Notes: generated from the sequence alone by a model not told the origin. A stretch of DNA of 64,000 nucleotides from CAVRXT01 sp963725655 (GCA_963725655.1 CAVRYY010000002.1:903474-967473); one strand, 5' to 3'; shown: positions 1 through 10,653, numbered from the stretch's first letter. Made by a program: numbers and translations.

Positions 1-405
1 GGCGAAATATTTCAGTACGAGATCCTGGAACTGCGCACCGACGTCACCGCGCACACCACCCCCATCTGTTCCGAACGCGTTCGTCTCGAGCCGTGCCACC
101 GCGATTTGTCATCGCTAGCTCGCATGGGAAATTATCGCTACTGGGCCACTTTCTACATTTGTCGCGTGGGCGTCGAGCCCCCAGCCTGGCGATCTCTCGA
201 GGATCGAATCCGCGACGCTGCGGCCACCCTTGATCTAGTCGGCCCGGCGCGTTGGGGAGTGAGCACCCTCCCTTCCGACGGCATGGTGATTCGTGGCCTG
301 GTGCAGCACGGCCGCGACGCCTACGCCGGCCTGCTAGCCTTCTGGCGCGTGGCCAAACGAGCGCTCTACAGCAGAGCGCCGGTACTGCCGCGCAAAGTGA
401 ATTGA
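1..405 (+). CDS. ureD: Urease accessory protein UreD, C-terminal part
   Basis: This frame is open from the first base of the window and stops at 403-405, giving 134 residues of the C-terminal end of a longer protein. Segments such as SERVRLEP and NYRYWATFYIC resemble the UreD/UreH family, which forms a cytoplasmic scaffold with UreF and UreG to deliver nickel to urease apoprotein. The assignment rests partly on position: the urease gamma, beta and alpha genes follow directly on the same strand, with ureA starting 65 bases downstream. The true start is outside the window. UreE, UreF and UreG are not seen here and could lie upstream. Confidence 0.8.
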   Translation, partial: GEIFQYEILELRTDVTAHTTPICSERVRLEPCHRDLSSLARMGNYRYWATFYICRVGVEPPAWRSLEDRIRDAAATLDLVGPARWGVSTLPSDGMVIRGLVQHGRDAYAGLLAFWRVAKRALYSRAPVLPRKVN

Positions 406-470
406 ATCGTGCAAAAAGAAACTAGACGCAACAAGACTCAGTCGCCAGTTCCGATTCGGAGGAAGCCAAC

Positions 471-773
471 ATGCATCTAACGCCCCGCGAACAAGAAAAA
501 CTCCTGATCGTCGTCGCCGCCGACTTGGCCCGCCGCAGGCAAGCCCGCGGCCTGAAACTCAATTACCCGGAAGCCGTCGCCATTCTCTCCGCCGAAGTGA
601 TGGAAGCCGCCCGCGACGGCAAAACCGTCGCCGACATAATGAGCGCCGGCGCCAAAATCCTAACCCGCGATCAGCTAATGGACGGTGTCCCAGAAATGAT
701 TCACGAAGTGCAGGTCGAAGCCACCTTCCCGGATGGCACCAAGCTAGTCACCATCCACGACCCAATTCAGTAG
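471..773 (+). CDS. ureA: Urease gamma subunit
   Basis: This is a full-length 100-residue UreA, the normal family length. It starts MHLTPREQEKLLI and contains LNYPEAVAILS, the MEAARDGKTVADIM segment and GVPEMIHEVQVEATFPDG, all hallmarks of the gamma subunit. The gene has a strong ribosome-binding site (GGAGGAA about 8 bases before the ATG). UreA packs with UreB and UreC in the cytoplasmic urease that hydrolyses urea to ammonia and carbamate. It lies between ureD and ureB. The gap to ureB is unusually long (256 bases) and contains two palindromes, whereas these genes are normally almost contiguous. Confidence 0.96.
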   Translation: MHLTPREQEKLLIVVAADLARRRQARGLKLNYPEAVAILSAEVMEAARDGKTVADIMSAGAKILTRDQLMDGVPEMIHEVQVEATFPDGTKLVTIHDPIQ

Positions 774-843
774 CGCCGCCGTCGTTGCAGTTGATTTGAA
801 CTAGTCGGGTGTTGATTTTGACTTTATTTGTTGCAGGTGGGTG

Positions 844-952
844 CCCCACACGTCGCTTTTACGTGTGGGGTTCTTGCCTTACGGTTCTCCGGTTTTACGC
901 CCTTATCTTTTCCGGGTGCCCCACTCTTCCCGGTATTTGGGAAGGGTGGGCG
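844..952. repeat. Palindromic repeat pair between ureA and ureB
   Basis: Two hairpins stand in the 256-base gap inside the urease operon. The first has a perfect 10-base stem, CCCCACACGT at 844-853 pairing with ACGTGTGGGG at 861-870. The second, about 920-952, pairs CCCAC-CTTCCC with GGGAAG-GTGGG around a short loop. The second belongs to a family seen again near 8.79, 8.92, 19.15 and 19.27 kb, often preceded by a sequence like TACGGTTCGACGCC. The first resembles the palindrome near 20.48 kb. They could be mobile REP-like insertions, and in RNA they could attenuate or process the urease transcript. Confidence 0.75.
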
Positions 953-1029
953 TAAGCAGCGGCCCAAGCGCCAAGCCATCGCCGGAAACAAGCACGATCG
1001 AACGAAATGCACGATCGCAGGGAGCGAAC

Positions 1030-1406
1030 ATGAATCCAGGTGAATATTTTCTAGACGAATCCGCGGGCCCCCTACCAGCAAACCAAGGCCGCGCCACCAC
1101 ACGCATCCTGGTCAGCAACACCGGCGACCGCCCGGTCCAAGTCGGCAGCCACTTCCATTTTTTCGAAGTGAATCGCGAACTCGCTTTTGACCGCGCCGCC
1201 GCCCTAGGCATGCGCCTGAACATAGCCGCCGGCACCGCCGTCCGCTTCGAGCCCGGCGAAGAGAAGGAAATCGAGCTAACCGCCTTCGCCGGTACGCGCA
1301 TGATCCACGGAGGCAGCGGCCTGGTCGATGGTCCGTTGGAAGATTCCAGCGTCCGCGCCGCCGCCTTAAAGCGCGCCCAACAAGCCGGATTCAAGGAAGG
1401 AAAACG

Positions 1407-1410
<4 letters not shown>
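1030..1410 (+). CDS. ureB: Urease beta subunit
   Basis: This 126-residue UreB begins MNPGEYF at the ATG that has GGGAGCG just upstream; an open frame extends further upstream but runs through the palindromic repeat and has no family similarity. Typical UreB segments are VSNTGDRPVQVGSHFHFFEVN, RLNIAAGTAVRFEPG and VDGPLED. Its C-terminal end is a little longer than the usual 101-110 residues. The stop overlaps the ureC start (shared ATGA at 1407-1410), indicating translational coupling with the alpha subunit. Confidence 0.95.
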
Positions 1411-3164
<1,754 letters not shown>

Positions 3165-3194
3165 CCGCGTTCCTGGCCCCGCCACACGCCGCCC

Positions 3195-3222
3195 TTGACA
3201 CCCATCCCGCCTGTGTTTTAAT
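3195..3222 (+). promoter_or_regulatory. Sigma70-like promoter for the protease/FHA/kinase cassette
   Basis: A perfect TTGACA (3195-3200) is followed after 16 bases by TTTAAT (3217-3222), a 5-of-6 match to the -10 consensus. It lies 180 bases before the proposed TTG start of the HtrA-FHA gene and after the ureC stop. It would drive the four signalling genes independently of urease. This is a sequence match only. Confidence 0.6.
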
Positions 3223-3402
3223 ACCCGGACTGCGTTTCCGGCCCCAGCCGCTCGACGACTCGCAGGCATACTTTCAGGTTGGGTGTGTCCCCGCGCAGAA
3301 GGTTCCGGGAATCGGCTTGGCGCTCAACTCTGCCTCTCCGGCCGTCCATTCCTGCCTGACGCCACACATCACGGCTGCTACCCTGAAGCTCGGAGGTGCG
3401 AT

Positions 3403-5001
3403 TTGAAAAAATTGGCTGGTCTCCTGTTAGCACTCATCACGCTTTGGGGAACTCTCGCCTACGCCGGTCAACTCACCCCGGAGGAGAAGCGCACGTTGGA
3501 GTTGAAGCCCGGCGTCGTCCTGATCGTCGTCGCTTACGACCTGGTCTGGGTCCTCGACAAACATCGCTTCCACAAAGTTCAGCTCTCCGCCGGCTCCGGT
3601 TTCGTTTTTCGGCCCGACGGCTACATCATCACTAACGGTCACGTCGTTCAGGACGCCTACACCAAAGACACCAAAGCCCAGGAGCTATTCAAGGACGAAG
3701 CTCATTCACGCTACGCCGGGCTGGTTCAGAGCGGTTACGTGGGCAAGCAGCTGGAGGAGTACATTCAGCGCCCTCTCACTCCCGCCGAGCGAGAACTACT
3801 CCAAACCGCCGAGCCCCCTCTCGCCACCGGCGACGTTTCCGTTCGGGTCTTTCTCGGCAACAGCAATTCCTTTAACGCTCAAGTTCTACAGTGGGAGGCG
3901 CCGATCGGCATCGGCAAAGATGTCGCCATCATCAAGATACCCGCGAGCGATCTACCTACCGTGCAGATTGGTAACTCCGAAACAGTCCGCGTCCAGGATC
4001 CCATCATGGTTATCGGCTATCCCGGCGTCGCTTCCAACTGGGGTAACAACGACCTGATCAGCGACACTTCCAATTTCATCGCCTCCACCACCAACGGCCA
4101 CATCTCCGCCATAAAGACCAGCAACATCGGCACCCCAATTTTTCAGTCCGACGCAGCGATCACCCACGGCAACAGCGGCGGTCCGGTCTTTAATCAGAAT
4201 AGCGAAGTGATCGGAATCGCCACCGCCGGCTCCGACGCGACCCAGGGTTTTAATTGGTTCGTCCCCATCAACATCGCCATGGAGTCTGTCCGCCAGAGCG
4301 GCGTCACTCCCGAAGCCGGCGCCTTCAATCGCACCTGGGCCGCCGCCTTGGACCTATACGACCAAGGCAAATGCCGCGACTCCATCGGCGAATTCGATAA
4401 CGTTTTGCAGTTCATGCCAGACATGGCCGACGCCAAGAGCTTCCGCATGGCCGCCGTGAAATGCTGGGACGAAAAAAATCCGGTGCAGCGCATGTTCGAG
4501 TCCTATACCGGAATGGCCTATGCCATCGGCGCTTTGGCGGTTCTGGTTATCGTCGTGCTCTTCCTCTTCCTCCGCCACTCCACCAAATCGGTAGTTGCCC
4601 AGCCCGCCGGTGGGCATCCGCCAGTCGTCCTCAGTTCGGCGCCGCCTCCGCCGCTTCCGCTTCCTTTTCCCTCGGCGGCCGCGCCGCTGGCCAGCTACGG
4701 CAGCATCCAGGGAACCGCCGGGCCGCTCTCCGGCAAGAGTTTCAAGATCACTCAGGAGGGCCTGCTGATCGGCCGCTCCCCGAAATGCCAGGTGATGGTG
4801 CAGGACGATACCGTCTCCAGCGAACACGCCTGGATCGTCCCGGTGGATAACCGCGTGGTGGTGATCGACCGTGGATCCTCCAACGGAACTTACGTCAATT
4901 CCGTCGATTCGCCGCGGGTCAGCAAGATCGGCCTATTCAACGGCGACCGCATTTATCTCGGCAAGAAGGGCACTGTGGTGTTTACGTACTTCGGTTCCTA
5001 G
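3403..5001 (+). CDS. Membrane-anchored HtrA-like serine protease with C-terminal FHA domain
   Basis: The chosen start is TTG at 3403, five bases after GGAGGT; it gives a signal peptide (MKKLAGLLLALITLWGTLAYAG) that upstream in-frame starts would bury. The 532-residue protein has a trypsin-like protease domain with a visible triad: His80 in TNGHVV, Asp173 in KDVAIIKI and Ser258 in HGNSGGPVFN. There is no obvious PDZ domain. A transmembrane helix spans about residues 370-390, followed by a proline-rich linker and an FHA domain (about 448-532; GRSPKCQV, SSEHA, SSNGTYVN). Topology would place the protease outside the cytoplasm and the phosphothreonine-binding FHA domain inside. The neighbouring kinase and phosphatase are the natural partners. 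Confidence 0.85.
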   Translation: MKKLAGLLLALITLWGTLAYAGQLTPEEKRTLELKPGVVLIVVAYDLVWVLDKHRFHKVQLSAGSGFVFRPDGYIITNGHVVQDAYTKDTKAQELFKDEAHSRYAGLVQSGYVGKQLEEYIQRPLTPAERELLQTAEPPLATGDVSVRVFLGNSNSFNAQVLQWEAPIGIGKDVAIIKIPASDLPTVQIGNSETVRVQDPIMVIGYPGVASNWGNNDLISDTSNFIASTTNGHISAIKTSNIGTPIFQSDAAITHGNSGGPVFNQNSEVIGIATAGSDATQGFNWFVPINIAMESVRQSGVTPEAGAFNRTWAAALDLYDQGKCRDSIGEFDNVLQFMPDMADAKSFRMAAVKCWDEKNPVQRMFESYTGMAYAIGALAVLVIVVLFLFLRHSTKSVVAQPAGGHPPVVLSSAPPPPLPLPFPSAAAPLASYGSIQGTAGPLSGKSFKITQEGLLIGRSPKCQVMVQDDTVSSEHAWIVPVDNRVVVIDRGSSNGTYVNSVDSPRVSKIGLFNGDRIYLGKKGTVVFTYFGS

Positions 5002-5041
5002 CTTCGCCCGAATGTAAGGTCGGAAGTCCAAGGAGACCACT

Positions 5042-5527
5042 ATGGCAAAATTCTGCGCGAACGGTCATCAGATGGAGGATTCCTGGGCGATCTGCCCGTA
5101 CTGCCAAAAGACCGGCTTCCAAAGTCCTGCGGCCGGGAAGACCCGCATGGAAACCGAACTGCCCAAAGACGCTGCGCCGCCCGCTCCGGCCGCCCCGCGC
5201 CGCACCGTTATGCTTTCCGACAAACGCAAGATGCCGGTGGTAGGCTGGCTGGTGGCCATGAATGGCGAGCAGCGCGGCGAAGACTTCCGCCTCCACGAAG
5301 GCAAGAACGTTCTCGGTTCCGGCGCCGACGCCCAAGTGATGATTCGCGATGCCGCCGTTTCCGCTCAGCACGCCAGCTTGCGCTACGAGGATTCCAAGTT
5401 CTTTCTCATCGATCTCGACTCATCCAACGGCACCTTCGTCAACGACAAGAAAATCGCCCGCGAAGAGCTGAAGGACAATGACGTCGTCCGTCTCGGAGAA
5501 ATCACTCTCAAGTTCAAGTCTCTCTAA
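5042..5527 (+). CDS. Zinc-ribbon and FHA domain protein
   Basis: This is a 161-residue cytoplasmic protein. The N-terminus carries a short zinc-ribbon-like motif (FCANGHQM ... ICPYCQK), then a Pro/Ala-rich linker, then an FHA domain over about residues 65-161 with VSAQHASLR and DSSNGTFVND as the conserved phosphothreonine-reading segments. It sits 40 bases after the protease-FHA gene, with a good AAGGAGACC ribosome-binding site, and 25 bases before the PP2C phosphatase. It probably acts as a phospho-dependent adaptor for the kinase at the end of the cassette. The Thr of its TVML segment could itself be phosphorylated, but that is a guess. Confidence 0.85.
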   Translation: MAKFCANGHQMEDSWAICPYCQKTGFQSPAAGKTRMETELPKDAAPPAPAAPRRTVMLSDKRKMPVVGWLVAMNGEQRGEDFRLHEGKNVLGSGADAQVMIRDAAVSAQHASLRYEDSKFFLIDLDSSNGTFVNDKKIAREELKDNDVVRLGEITLKFKSL

Positions 5528-5552
5528 TCGGCGGTACTGAGGCCATGCACCG

Positions 5553-6323
5553 ATGAAGATTCGCCCGGGAATCGAGCTCGCCAACCTCACCGATATTGGT
5601 TGCGCCCGCGAGAATAACGAAGACTATTACGGCTACGCCGAGCCCGAAAGCGATTCCGAATTCGATCTCCGCGGGCGCCTGATCGTCATTGCCGATGGCA
5701 TGGGTGGTCACGAAGGCGGTCAAGTCGCCAGCGGCCTCGCCGTCGACGCTCTTCGGGAGGTTTTCCTCGAGGGCCCTCCGGGCGATCCCTCTACCGTCCT
5801 CGCCTCCGCGTTTCGAAACGCGCATGCATCCATTCACGAGCACGCTCTGCTGCATCCCGAATTGCGAGGGATGGGCACCACTTGCACCGCTGCTCTTCTG
5901 CGCGATGGCTTGCTCACCTACGGACACGTCGGCGATTCGCGCCTGTACCTGTTGCGCGAGGGAACTATCGCCAGCCTTACCCGCGATCACAGCTATGTCC
6001 AGCAGTTAGTCGACGGCGGCGTCATCACTCCCGAACAGGCCAAGACCCATCCGGGCCGCAACATTCTCACCTCCGCTCTCGGAGCCGATTCCGGTGTCCA
6101 GGCCGATCTGCCCGAAGCCGCCATCCCGCTCCAGCCTGCGGACGTCTTGCTCATGTGTACCGATGGCCTCCACGGAATGGTCAACGACGATGAGATGGGC
6201 GCGATCGCCTCCCAAAACACCCCCCGGGAAGCCTGCCAGCAACTCGTCGATTTGGCCAAGTCCCGAGGAGGTCCCGACAACATCACCTTGCAGATTGTTC
6301 GCATCGATGGCGCGGGAAAATGA
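5553..6323 (+). CDS. PP2C-family Ser/Thr protein phosphatase
   Basis: The 256-residue protein is a single PPM/PP2C catalytic domain of the bacterial stand-alone type. Metal-binding motifs are visible: Glu23-Asp24 in ENNEDYY, Asp48-Gly49 in IADGMGGH, VGDSRLYLL, CTDGLHGMV and the C-terminal GGPDNITLQ. It needs Mn or Mg and would remove phosphates placed by the kinase 46 bases downstream. The gene order FHA-FHA-PP2C-kinase matches bacterial phosphorelay cassettes in which kinase and phosphatase are co-expressed. No membrane segment is seen. Confidence 0.93.
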   Translation: MKIRPGIELANLTDIGCARENNEDYYGYAEPESDSEFDLRGRLIVIADGMGGHEGGQVASGLAVDALREVFLEGPPGDPSTVLASAFRNAHASIHEHALLHPELRGMGTTCTAALLRDGLLTYGHVGDSRLYLLREGTIASLTRDHSYVQQLVDGGVITPEQAKTHPGRNILTSALGADSGVQADLPEAAIPLQPADVLLMCTDGLHGMVNDDEMGAIASQNTPREACQQLVDLAKSRGGPDNITLQIVRIDGAGK

Positions 6324-6369
6324 TAACCGCCAGCCTGATTGACATGAAGGCTCTACCGAGGCCGCGAAT

Positions 6370-8079
6370 ATGATCGGCGCCGAGATCGGCAATTATCGAA
6401 TTCTCGAGAAGCTCGGCGAGGGCGGCATGGGCGTGGTCTACAAAGCCCTGGATACCTCGCTCGATCGCATGGTTGCCATGAAGGTCCTCAGCGCTGACCT
6501 TTCTCGCAATCCCGAACTCGTCGAACGCTTCCGCGCCGAAGCCCGCGCCCAGGCCAATCTCAACCACACCAATCTCGCCACCCTTTACGCCTTCCTCATT
6601 TACGAAGGCAACGCCTACATGGTCATGGAGTACATCGAGGGCGAAACCTTCGAGAGCATGATCCGCCGCCGTGGGCCCATCCCCGAAAACGATTCTTTGC
6701 CGCTTTTCAAGCAAGCGCTGCTCGGCATCGGTTACGCCCATCGCGCAGGCATCATTCACCGCGACATCAAGCCCAGCAACATCATGCTCAACAAGTACGG
6801 CATCGTGAAGGTCATGGACTTCGGCATCGCCAAGGTCATCGGCGCGCGCAGCATGACCCGCACTGGCACCCAGATGGGCACCGTCGCTTACATGTCCCCC
6901 GAACAGATTCAAAATCGTCCCGTCGATATTCGCACCGACATCTACGCTCTCGGCATCACCCTCTACGAAATGCTCAGCGGCCATCTTCCCTTCGATAGCG
7001 ACAGCGATTTCAAGGTAATGCAGGACCAGGTCGCCACTCCGCCCCCGCTGCCCACTCGCTACTATCCCTACATCCCCAAGGGCCTGGAAAACGTGGTGCT
7101 GAAGGCTCTCGAAAAAGATCCCAGCGCGCGATACCAAACCGTCGAAGAATTCGGCGCCGCCATCGAACACCCAGACACCGTAGCCACCGTCGCCCACGTT
7201 CCGCCGCCAATCCCAGTGACAGCGCCACAGCCCATCGCGCCGTTGCCCTCGCGCGGAACTGTCCTGGAAACTCCCAGCACCCTCGCGCCTCCCGCCCCCG
7301 CGCCACTTCCGCCCGTCTCCATGCCGCGTGGTGCCGCCGTGCAGCTTCCGCAACCGGTTCCGAAAGCGCCAAGCCGAGCGGGCTCGAACCCGAAGCTAGC
7401 CATGATCCTTGTCGTCGCCGCTGTTTTCCTGCTCGCGCTAATTGCATTCGCGATCTACAATGCCATGTCTCCCACGCCGCATCCGCGAGTTGCCGTCGTC
7501 ACCCAGACCCCCACCACCGGCCAGAATTCTTCGCCGGCTCAAGTCGCTCCCAGCGAACCCGAGGATTCCCAACCGTCCGTCGAGCCCCCGCCGGTCGCCG
7601 CTCCGCCGGCAGCAAAAAAAGCCGCAGCGAATCCGCCGCGCCAATCGCAACAACAGAACTCAGCCCCGCCTTCTGCACCTGCAGCTCCGCCTCCGCTGCC
7701 GTCGAATTACCCCAGCAATCGCCTCCCTCCCGGCACCGCATCCCTCAACATTCCCGCAGGAGCCATCGTCAGCGTGATCATCTCTGACCCCGTCGACTCC
7801 TCCATCGACCGCCCCGGCCAACTTTTCCGCGCCTCGATCGCCGGCCCGGTATGGGTAGGCAACCAGGCATTGGTCTACAAAGGCGCCGACGCCCGCGTCC
7901 GGCTCGATCTAGCCGCAGGTTCCGATTTCCAAATAAGGTTAGTCTCCCTAAACGCCCGCGGCACCATCTGCAACGTAATCTCCCGCGTAGCCACTCACGG
8001 CACCACCGTGCGCATCCCATCCAACACCAAGCTAGACTTCGCCCTGGCCAATCCGATAGCCGTCCCCTTCACCAAGTAG
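6370..8079 (+). CDS. Transmembrane Ser/Thr protein kinase (Hanks type)
   Basis: The 569-residue protein starts with a complete kinase domain: glycine-rich loop at Gly16 (GEGGMGVVY), Lys38 in the AMKV segment, catalytic Asp132 in HRDIKPSN and the DFG Asp150. The activation-loop segment TRTGTQMGTVAYMSPEQ carries likely autophosphorylation threonines. A Pro/Ala-rich juxtamembrane region leads to one transmembrane helix (about 343-363), another Pro/Gln-rich stretch and a folded extracytoplasmic tail of about 115 residues (from GTASLNIPAG). That tail has no recognised sensor family such as PASTA; it may bind an envelope ligand. It closes the signalling cassette. Confidence 0.93.
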   Translation: MIGAEIGNYRILEKLGEGGMGVVYKALDTSLDRMVAMKVLSADLSRNPELVERFRAEARAQANLNHTNLATLYAFLIYEGNAYMVMEYIEGETFESMIRRRGPIPENDSLPLFKQALLGIGYAHRAGIIHRDIKPSNIMLNKYGIVKVMDFGIAKVIGARSMTRTGTQMGTVAYMSPEQIQNRPVDIRTDIYALGITLYEMLSGHLPFDSDSDFKVMQDQVATPPPLPTRYYPYIPKGLENVVLKALEKDPSARYQTVEEFGAAIEHPDTVATVAHVPPPIPVTAPQPIAPLPSRGTVLETPSTLAPPAPAPLPPVSMPRGAAVQLPQPVPKAPSRAGSNPKLAMILVVAAVFLLALIAFAIYNAMSPTPHPRVAVVTQTPTTGQNSSPAQVAPSEPEDSQPSVEPPPVAAPPAAKKAAANPPRQSQQQNSAPPSAPAAPPPLPSNYPSNRLPPGTASLNIPAGAIVSVIISDPVDSSIDRPGQLFRASIAGPVWVGNQALVYKGADARVRLDLAAGSDFQIRLVSLNARGTICNVISRVATHGTTVRIPSNTKLDFALANPIAVPFTK

Positions 8080-8141
8080 CCGCCAACCAAAATCGGTTTG
8101 TAGCGCCGCCACTCGTGCCGGAAAAATATACAAACGCAGAT

Positions 8142-8210
8142 GAGCACCCACACGTCGAACCCTTCGCCTTTAAGGGTGCATTTTGTCCAGCCACAATCTC
8201 AGTTGCCCCC
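8142..8210. repeat. Degenerate REP-like palindrome
   Basis: This stretch contains an ACCCTTCGCCTTTAAGGGT hairpin core followed by a TTTTGTCC tail. It is a worn copy of the unit that is arrayed at 26.0-28.3 kb. It lies in the 290-base gap between the kinase and the DUF1801 gene; nothing else is seen in that gap. Confidence 0.6.
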
Positions 8211-8369
8211 ACAAGCAGTCGCCATCTCGTCATGAGCACGATATCTTTCGCATCGGTTGGGACGCTATAGTAACGAAATGAATCATGCGCCCACGGTGGG
8301 CAGGATTTGCTGAAGGAACGTAACGCTGCAGCGTAACCATGAATCCCGAAACCAAAAAGGCGAACGACG

Positions 8370-8771
8370 ATGAGAACGGACTTGCTGCGATTTAACGGCG
8401 CTGTTGGTCGGGACCCCGCCATCGACGCGTGGATGAAAGACCATCCCGGTGAATTGGGAGCCATCGCGCAGCGCTGGTTTGAGCAGATGCGAAAGTGCGG
8501 CGACGAAGTCCGGGAGCTTCTGCATGACGGCTGCCCGGTTGCCTGTTTGGGTGACGCGCCCTTCGGTTACGTGAATGCCTTCACCTCGCACGTAAATGTG
8601 GGCTTCTTTCACGGCGCAGCGCTGCCGGATCCATCTCGCTTGTTGCAAGGCGCCGGCAAGTTCATGCGTCATGTGAAGCTGCGGCCGGGAACCGCCACAA
8701 ACGCCGCAGCGCTAACCAAGCTAATCGAAACGGCCTACTCGGATATCAAGGCCCGCGTCGAACACGGCTAA
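8370..8771 (+). CDS. DUF1801-type protein
   Basis: This is a 133-residue cytoplasmic protein. The C-terminal half (HVNVGFFHGAALPDP, GAGKFMRHVKLRPG) matches the DUF1801/YdhG-like fold, a small single-domain family of unknown activity. Start is the ATG after AAAAAGGCGAACGACG. Palindromic repeats flank the gene on both sides, suggesting it stands alone. No enzymatic function can be inferred. Confidence 0.8.
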   Translation: MRTDLLRFNGAVGRDPAIDAWMKDHPGELGAIAQRWFEQMRKCGDEVRELLHDGCPVACLGDAPFGYVNAFTSHVNVGFFHGAALPDPSRLLQGAGKFMRHVKLRPGTATNAAALTKLIETAYSDIKARVEHG

Positions 8772-8787
8772 CCTCGCGATGTTGTTA

Positions 8788-8985
8788 AACATCGTTCTTC
8801 CCAGGTTTTGGGAACGGTGGGCGTACGATCCTCAACAAATTTCAATCTAGCCAACTCGCTGACCTCAGCTCGATACCCTCCCGCGGATTTTGCCTTCGGT
8901 TCTAAGCTTTTACGGTTCGACGCCGTTATCCTTTTCGGGTGCCCCCCTCTTCCCAGGCTTTGGGAAGGCGGGCGTACAGGCATGC
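8788..8985. repeat. Two palindromic repeats of the CTTCCC/GGGAAG family
   Basis: A short copy at about 8790-8826 (CTTCCCAGGTTTTGGGAACG then GTGGGCGTA) and a longer copy at about 8910-8980 (CGGTTCGACGCC, then TTCGGGTGCC, CTTCCCAGGCTTTGGGAAGG and CGGGCGTA) occupy the gap between the DUF1801 gene and the convergent GH13 gene. They match the repeats near 0.92, 19.15 and 19.27 kb. Their position between convergent genes is typical of REP-like elements and they could terminate transcription from both sides. Confidence 0.75.
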
Positions 8986-9015
8986 ACAAAGTTCAAACGT
9001 GCCGTCCGGCTGACC

Positions 9016-10653
9016 TCACTTCGATATCCTCCCGATATAAACCGAAAACGGATCGAGCCATATCGATTTCAAAGGCCCCGCCGCCGCCCGCGCAGTAGTA
9101 GAAATCAACGCAGTAACCTGAGCCCCCGAAATCCCAACCGGACCCAAATCGATCGCAACGTCCTGCACCGTCCCCGACATATTCAGCACCACCAAAATCG
9201 TCTCCGTCGCACTGCTCCGCAGATAAGCCAGCACATTCGGATCGCCTTCGTTCAACGCTACGTATTTCCCCTCCATCAGCGCATCCTCGCCGTGCCGCAG
9301 CGCCAGCAAACGCGTATAAAAACTAAGTATCGAATCGGGGTCCCTCAATTCATTAGCCACATTGTATTTCGCCGCGCTGCCAGGCGCCGGCAGCCAGGGT
9401 TTACCACCCGAAAAACCGGCATTCGTCCCGCCGCTCCATTGCATCGGCGTCCGCTCGCCATCGCGGCCCTTCTGCACCGGCCATCCCAATTTCCCGATCG
9501 GATCCTTTACATCTTCTCTGCGCGTGGGGTCGGTATTGGTCATCCCGATTTCTTCCCCGTAATACATGATCGGCGTGCCGCGCAGTGTCAGGTACAGCGC
9601 CGCCATTAACTTCGCGATCTGGTCGTTGTGTACGCCGTCGCCATACCGCACGTACGACCGCACGATGTCGTGGTTGCTCAGCACAAACACCGGCCAGCCG
9701 CCCGAAAAATTCACCGCCGCGATCTGCGCACGAAACTCCGGCGCAGAAAGCTTGTTCACCATCGTGAACATCAGGTCCATCGGCATCTGCAGTTCGTCGC
9801 CGTGCTGCCCGTAATACAGCGCCAGCTCATCCATATGCTTGGTCCAGGTTTCTCCCACCAGCACCGCGTCGCTTTCGTCCGCCACCGTGCGCAACTGCCG
9901 CAGCACATGGTGCACCTCCGGTAGTTTGTCGTTGTAAAGTTCCAGAGTGTTCGGGTCGCCGAAGGCGTTGGTGCCCGGCAGCGTCGGATTATCCCTCAGC
10001 TCCGGGTCCTCGAACAGCGTGCTCACCGCGTCCAACCGGAATCCGGCCACGCCGCGCCGGTACCAGAATCGCGTAACGTCAAACATCGCCTGCTTCACCG
10101 CGGGATTTCGCCAATTCAAATCCGGCTGCTCCGGATAAAAATAATGGTAGTACCACTGCCCGGTGGTGGGATCGAACTTCCAAGCCGATCCCCCGAACGT
10201 CGCGGTCCAGTTATTCGGCGGCTGCCCGGGTCCTTTGCCATCCCGCCAGATGTACCAGTCGCGATGCTCCGACGTTCGCGACGATTTCGAATCCACAAAC
10301 CATTGGTGCTGGTCCGAAGTATGGTTCATCACGAAATCGAGGATGATCCGAATCCCTCGCTTCTTCGCCTCGCTAACCAGCCGGTCGAAATCCTCCATCG
10401 TCCCGTACATCGGGTCGATCGCCTCGTAGTCCGAAACGTCGTACCCGAAATCCACCTGCGGAGAAGGGAAGCACGGGGTAATCCAGATCGCGTCTACCCC
10501 GATGCTCTTCAAATAATCGAGCTTCGACGTAATCCCGTTCAGGTCCCCCACTCCGTCGTCGTTGCTGTCGGCAAAGCTGCGCGGATAGATTTCGTAAAAT
10601 ACGGCGTGCTTCCACCACGTCGATCCCGCCGCGCCGGCTTGTTTCTGGCTCAC
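9016..10653 (-). CDS. GH13 alpha-glucosidase (oligo-1,6-glucosidase type)
   Basis: The GTG at 10653 is chosen because GAGGGGAG lies five bases upstream; an in-frame start further upstream adds only 17 non-conserved residues. The 545-residue product has the GH13 barrel: AVFYEIYPRSF, DFVMNHTSDQH, nucleophile Asp208 in GFRLDAV, acid/base Glu268 in LVGETW and transition-state Asp in LSNHDIVRS. There is no signal peptide, so it should act on short alpha-glucosides (maltose, isomaltose, trehalose-like sugars) in the cytoplasm. A sugar kinase is transcribed divergently from the same intergenic region, which suggests joint carbohydrate use. Exact linkage specificity cannot be read from sequence. Confidence 0.93.
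   Translation of the reverse strand: MSQKQAGAAGSTWWKHAVFYEIYPRSFADSNDDGVGDLNGITSKLDYLKSIGVDAIWITPCFPSPQVDFGYDVSDYEAIDPMYGTMEDFDRLVSEAKKRGIRIILDFVMNHTSDQHQWFVDSKSSRTSEHRDWYIWRDGKGPGQPPNNWTATFGGSAWKFDPTTGQWYYHYFYPEQPDLNWRNPAVKQAMFDVTRFWYRRGVAGFRLDAVSTLFEDPELRDNPTLPGTNAFGDPNTLELYNDKLPEVHHVLRQLRTVADESDAVLVGETWTKHMDELALYYGQHGDELQMPMDLMFTMVNKLSAPEFRAQIAAVNFSGGWPVFVLSNHDIVRSYVRYGDGVHNDQIAKLMAALYLTLRGTPIMYYGEEIGMTNTDPTRREDVKDPIGKLGWPVQKGRDGERTPMQWSGGTNAGFSGGKPWLPAPGSAAKYNVANELRDPDSILSFYTRLLALRHGEDALMEGKYVALNEGDPNVLAYLRSSATETILVVLNMSGTVQDVAIDLGPVGISGAQVTALISTTARAAAGPLKSIWLDPFSVYIGRISK

Noticed and set aside
841..1029. N-terminal extension of UreB by 63 residues
   Set aside because: The extension translates the palindromic repeats and lacks UreB similarity; the ATG at 1030 gives the expected N-terminus.
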